Assembly: GCA_934643765.1 (NCBI GenBank)
Contig: CAKUCT010000016.1
Coordinates: 1 to 16,837, forward strand
Direction of reading: 5' to 3'
Length of the DNA: 16,837 bases
From: an uncultured Oscillospiraceae bacterium
GTDB lineage: Bacteria; Bacillota; Clostridia; Oscillospirales; Oscillospiraceae
This document shows, piece by piece, positions 15,131-16,837 of this stretch. Position 1 is the first letter of the stretch; each line of letters starts with the position of its first letter. A program made the position numbers and the translations under genes. The notes beneath the pieces were generated by a model. It searched no databases, was not told the DNA's origin, and worked only from the letters and a program-made list of their open reading frames with translations.

Positions 15131-15616
15131 GTGTATCAATCCGTGGACGAACGGAATGAAAAAACAACATCTGACGGCGTGATGACGCTGCCGCTGTGCG
15201 GCGATACCGACGGGCAGCTGCCGTCGTGCGCGCCGCTGGCCAATCCATATGTCCCGTTTCAGCAGACGGGGCCGGAGCAGTATACGCCGAGCTGCGCGCT
15301 GATTCGCGGGACGCTGTTCCCGGGGCTCGATCTTCCGTATCTCGGGGAAGAAAACACGCAGGAAAAGCTCGGCACGGCGCTGCACGAGCTGCAGCAGTTT
15401 GCCTTTGCGCTGCAGGAGCTTGCCCTGTATCTTGACACACACGCGGACGACACCGAGGCCGCACAGCTTTTCAACCAGTACGTGGAAGCCTATCAGCAGT
15501 CCATTGAGCAGTATCAGCAGGCCAACGGGCCGCTGACGCTTATGGACGCCGCAGCGGGCGGAAGCTATGACTGGCTGGCGGGGCCGTGGCCCTGGGAATA
15601 CAGAAAGGAGCGGTAA
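15131..15616 (+). CDS. CotJA-CotJB fusion spore-coat protein
   Basis: The 161-residue protein joins two normally separate spore-coat proteins. Residues ~36-71 (ANPYVPFQQ through RGTLFPGLDLPY) have the CotJA pattern. Residues ~77-157 (LQELALYLDTH, the helical YVEAYQQSIEQY region, GPLTL, and the terminal PWPWEY) have the CotJB pattern. A short GEENTQ linker joins them in frame, with no stop or restart between. CotJA, CotJB and CotJC form an inner-coat complex in Bacillus. The start is uncertain: GTG at 15131 is only two bases past AGGAGG, while in-frame GTG at 15143 is 14 bases away. An upstream TAA at 15116 bounds the frame. cotJC follows after three bases. Confidence 0.85.
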   Translation: MYQSVDERNEKTTSDGVMTLPLCGDTDGQLPSCAPLANPYVPFQQTGPEQYTPSCALIRGTLFPGLDLPYLGEENTQEKLGTALHELQQFAFALQELALYLDTHADDTEAAQLFNQYVEAYQQSIEQYQQANGPLTLMDAAAGGSYDWLAGPWPWEYRKER

Positions 15617-15619
15617 GCG

Positions 15620-15715
15620 ATGTTTGTCTATGAAAAGAAGCTGCAGTACCCGGTCAGAATCCAGAATGTGAACCCGCAGCTGGCGGCGATCGTCATTTCG
15701 CAGTATGGCGGTCCA
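15620..15715 (+). pseudogene. cotJC: cotJC 5' fragment, interrupted by a prophage-like element
   Basis: The frame begins MFVYEKKLQYPVRIQ, continues through NPQLA and ISQYGGP, and matches the start of CotJC, a manganese-catalase-like spore-coat protein of about 190 residues. Family members continue QYGG(P/A)DGEL. Here the frame turns after Gly31-Pro32 into residues with no CotJC character. Reading on gives about 195 residues, but nearly all of the remainder is antisense to two genes on the other strand and so is not a real C terminus. The ATG follows AAAGGAG at the end of cotJA-cotJB, so the operon start is intact. The missing ~160 codons are expected at the far end of the inserted element. 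A chimeric assembly is the main alternative. Confidence 0.82.
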
Positions 15716-15717
15716 TA
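15704..15717. other. Putative attachment-site junction in cotJC
   Basis: The host-element boundary falls in or just after TATGG-CGGT-CCATA, a 5-bp inverted repeat around CGGT that covers codons for the conserved Tyr-Gly-Gly-Pro of CotJC. Short inverted repeats around a small core are typical of serine-integrase attachment sites. The true core can only be set by comparison with the other end. Confidence 0.4.
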
Positions 15718-15739
15718 CTCCATTTGCCTACATCAACCA

Positions 15740-16183
15740 TCATTTCCCAGCGACGCAATGATAATACGCAGAAATCTTCTCTTCCGGCTCTCCCGCGTCC
15801 TCGTCAAACAGGAACGCCTGCGCCATATCTGCGTAAAATTCCGGCTTGTCCACGCCGTGCTTTCTCGCCACCATGCAGTAGTCCGAGCGCATCATATTCA
15901 CCGCAGCATACCAGATGCAGGCAGGCAGATATACGCCCATTTCCTTCGCCATCGCGCTTGTCTCTGCCATCGTCCACTGTGCGCCCTTCGTTCCGTCGCT
16001 GTTTTCCATATGCTCTACCCAGCAAATGGCATCTTCCTTCGTGAACGATTCATGCAGCTCCAGCTTTTCCAGCGCCCGAATGGTCTTCGCATAAAGCCGG
16101 ACTTCCTCCACATTGCCGGTCGTTGCCGGTCTTTCCATCAGCTCCTGCAATCTCTCATGCAGTTTTTTTATGTACTCCATCAT
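15740..16183 (-). CDS. 147-residue prophage-type protein (possibly the DUF7841 group)
   Basis: It starts MMEYIKKLHERLQELMERP, with a helical N terminus, then has FTKEDAICWVEHMENSDGTKG-type sequence followed by WTMAETSAMA, and a second helical half ending PEFYADMAQAFLF. From memory, the pattern F-T-x-E-x-A...W...M.N.DG..G.xW...T followed by PEFYAD occurs in a family of about 140-150 residues in clostridial prophages (I believe DUF7841; unverified). Function is unknown. AGGAGG lies four bases before the first ATG (16183) and seven before the second (16180), and either may be used. It overlaps the upstream gene by ATGA, so the two are translationally coupled. Its stop is 25 bases from the cotJC breakpoint. 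Confidence 0.8.
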   Translation of the reverse strand: MMEYIKKLHERLQELMERPATTGNVEEVRLYAKTIRALEKLELHESFTKEDAICWVEHMENSDGTKGAQWTMAETSAMAKEMGVYLPACIWYAAVNMMRSDYCMVARKHGVDKPEFYADMAQAFLFDEDAGEPEEKISAYYHCVAGK

Positions 16184-16518
16184 ACCGCCTCCTTTATGTA
16201 TCTGTAAAGCTTGTCCACATCATTCTGGTCAAACGTCAGATCTCCGATAAACGGAATCGAAACCGGAAGCTTCTGCTCAAATTTCGGTCTCGCTGCATTG
16301 TAAATCTTATCAATATTGATGTTCCCTGCCTCGTCCATGACCCCCATCATCTGCACAACCGGATTCTCCCGCAGTGCAAGAATCCGTTCTTTTCCGCCGT
16401 CCATAATGAGCGCAACGGCAATTCCTGCGCCGATTCCCTTTCCAGTCGGAAGGTGTGGCAGAATTTCTGTATCGATAAAGCGGACCGCGCCGCGCATTGC
16501 CTGATCAATCGTAATCAT
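16180..16518 (-). CDS. 112-residue phage-type hypothetical protein
   Basis: The product opens MITIDQAMRGAVRFIDTEI, followed by a Gly/Ala-rich hydrophobic stretch (GKGIGAGIAVALIMDGG, ~27-43) that could form a short membrane-associated helix. It continues into ENPVVQMMGVMDEAGNINID and ends with IPFIGDLTFDQNDVDKLYRY. Similar small proteins next to the preceding type are familiar to me from clostridial phages, but I know no function. The ATG at 16518 follows GGAGGATAATTT. It is the middle gene of a three-gene run. Confidence 0.78.
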   Translation of the reverse strand: MITIDQAMRGAVRFIDTEILPHLPTGKGIGAGIAVALIMDGGKERILALRENPVVQMMGVMDEAGNINIDKIYNAARPKFEQKLPVSIPFIGDLTFDQNDVDKLYRYIKEAV

Positions 16519-16539
16519 AAATTATCCTCCATAAAGGTT

Positions 16540-16559
16540 GGGGCGGCGTTTGCCGCCCC
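16540..16559. other. Hairpin between two phage-type genes
   Basis: GGGGCGGC (16540-16547) pairs perfectly with GCCGCCCC (16552-16559) around GTTT. On the coding (minus) strand AACC follows rather than a T run, so termination there is doubtful. A processing or stability hairpin is plausible. Confidence 0.5.
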
Positions 16560-16567
16560 TTTGTACG

Positions 16568-16837
16568 TTAGGTCGTCGTGCTAGTTGTCGGCGCCGTCCA
16601 GCTGTTATACCGCTGCATAGGCTCCGGGCAGACGTTGCCGATGGGAATGACGGTCTTCGTCATGGCCGAGAGCGCCGCGATCTCATTCTGCATGCAGCTG
16701 ATATTCGCCGTGGTCTGCGCATTGATCACGCGCTGCTGACAGAGCTGCTCTTCGATCGAGCGCATTCTGCCGTCCGTGTACTGGTACAGCTCGAGCATTT
16801 TCTTGTCGGTGTAAGCGTTCGCGTCGCGCAGCTTCAC
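16568..16837 (-). CDS. Phage-type coiled-coil protein, 5' end beyond the window
   Basis: At least 89 residues are visible; the reading frame continues past the window edge, so the GTG at the edge is probably an internal valine. The sequence is helical and polar (ANAYTDKKMLELYQY, MRSIEEQLCQQ), then has NISCMQNEIAALSAMTKTVI and IGNVCPEPM, and a Thr/Ser-rich tail. The combination of ...CMQ.xIA.L..(T/K)K.V(I/V)P...CP near the C terminus recalls small coiled-coil proteins in gut Clostridia phages, whose role I do not know. Conserved cysteines in SCMQ and VCPEP stand out. Confidence 0.75.
   Translation of the reverse strand: MKLRDANAYTDKKMLELYQYTDGRMRSIEEQLCQQRVINAQTTANISCMQNEIAALSAMTKTVIPIGNVCPEPMQRYNSWTAPTTSTTT

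Larger units (their letters stand above)
15716..16837. mobile_element. Left end of a prophage-like element inserted in cotJC
   Basis: From the cotJC breakpoint to the window end, all genes lie on the minus strand and are short, closely packed and phage-like. One pair overlaps by ATGA, and one protein has a C terminus of a type I associate with clostridial phages. The two genes nearest the boundary look less GC-rich than the host genes. No integrase or recombinase is in the window, so completeness, mobility and class are unknown. Confidence 0.7.

Noticed and set aside
15716..16207. Continuation of the cotJC frame for ~160 further codons
   Set aside because: The residues have no CotJC character and are antisense to two well-formed phage-type genes. 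The apparent length similarity to CotJC (~190) is coincidental.
1..16837. CRISPR arrays, insertion sequences, rRNA
   Set aside because: I looked for regularly spaced repeats, transposase motifs and conserved rRNA segments and saw none.

Overview
The window looks like the chromosome of a spore-forming, GC-rich Firmicute, most likely a gut Oscillospirales/Clostridia member. The reasons are the sporulation genes (spoIID, a cotJ operon), sigma-E-type promoters, strong AGGAGG ribosome binding sites, G/C-rich third codon positions, and an ssnA-ygfK purine-degradation pair of the kind known from anaerobic gut bacteria. The assignment is inferred from gene content and style, not from a phylogeny.

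Layout. (1) 1-128: a tRNA-Arg(ACG) on the minus strand with its promoter, cut at the window edge. (2) 264-4893: a sigma-A promoter, a structured leader with a terminator-like hairpin (candidate riboswitch or attenuator), then ssnA (metal-dependent aminohydrolase) and ygfK (multidomain Fe-S/flavin oxidoreductase), closed by a strong terminator. (3) 4927-6419: a single-gene unit for a sodium-dependent NSS-family transporter with palindromes at its promoter. (4) 6455-7744: a MalY/PatB-type PLP enzyme with its own promoter. (5) 7751-7954: a compact unit with a sigma-E-like promoter, a 29-codon ORF and a terminator. (6) 7951-9608: prfB (release factor 2, without the usual frameshift) and secG, each with its own promoter. 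(7) 9607-12500: spoIID (minus strand, sigma-E-like promoter) divergent from a membrane-anchored TPR/LRR protein with a perfect-consensus sigma-A promoter. (8) 12552-15063: a large lipoprotein that joins a propeller-like region to an ABC-type solute-binding domain. (9) 15087-15715: a cotJ spore-coat operon in which cotJA and cotJB are fused, followed by the first ~32 codons of cotJC. (10) ~15716-16837: cotJC breaks off and three phage-type genes on the minus strand begin.

The most interesting observation is (10). A prophage-like element splits cotJC, a gene that is needed only in the mother cell. Known developmentally excised prophages (skin in sigK, SPbeta in spsM) interrupt sporulation genes in just this way. 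The far end of the element and any recombinase lie outside the window, so excision is a hypothesis. Next in interest are the structured leader of ssnA-ygfK and the unannotated small sporulation-type unit at 7751-7954.

Most genes here are single or paired transcription units with clear 17-bp-spaced sigma-A promoters and GC-rich terminators, so promoter and terminator calls are relatively secure. All family assignments were made by reading motifs, without database searches.
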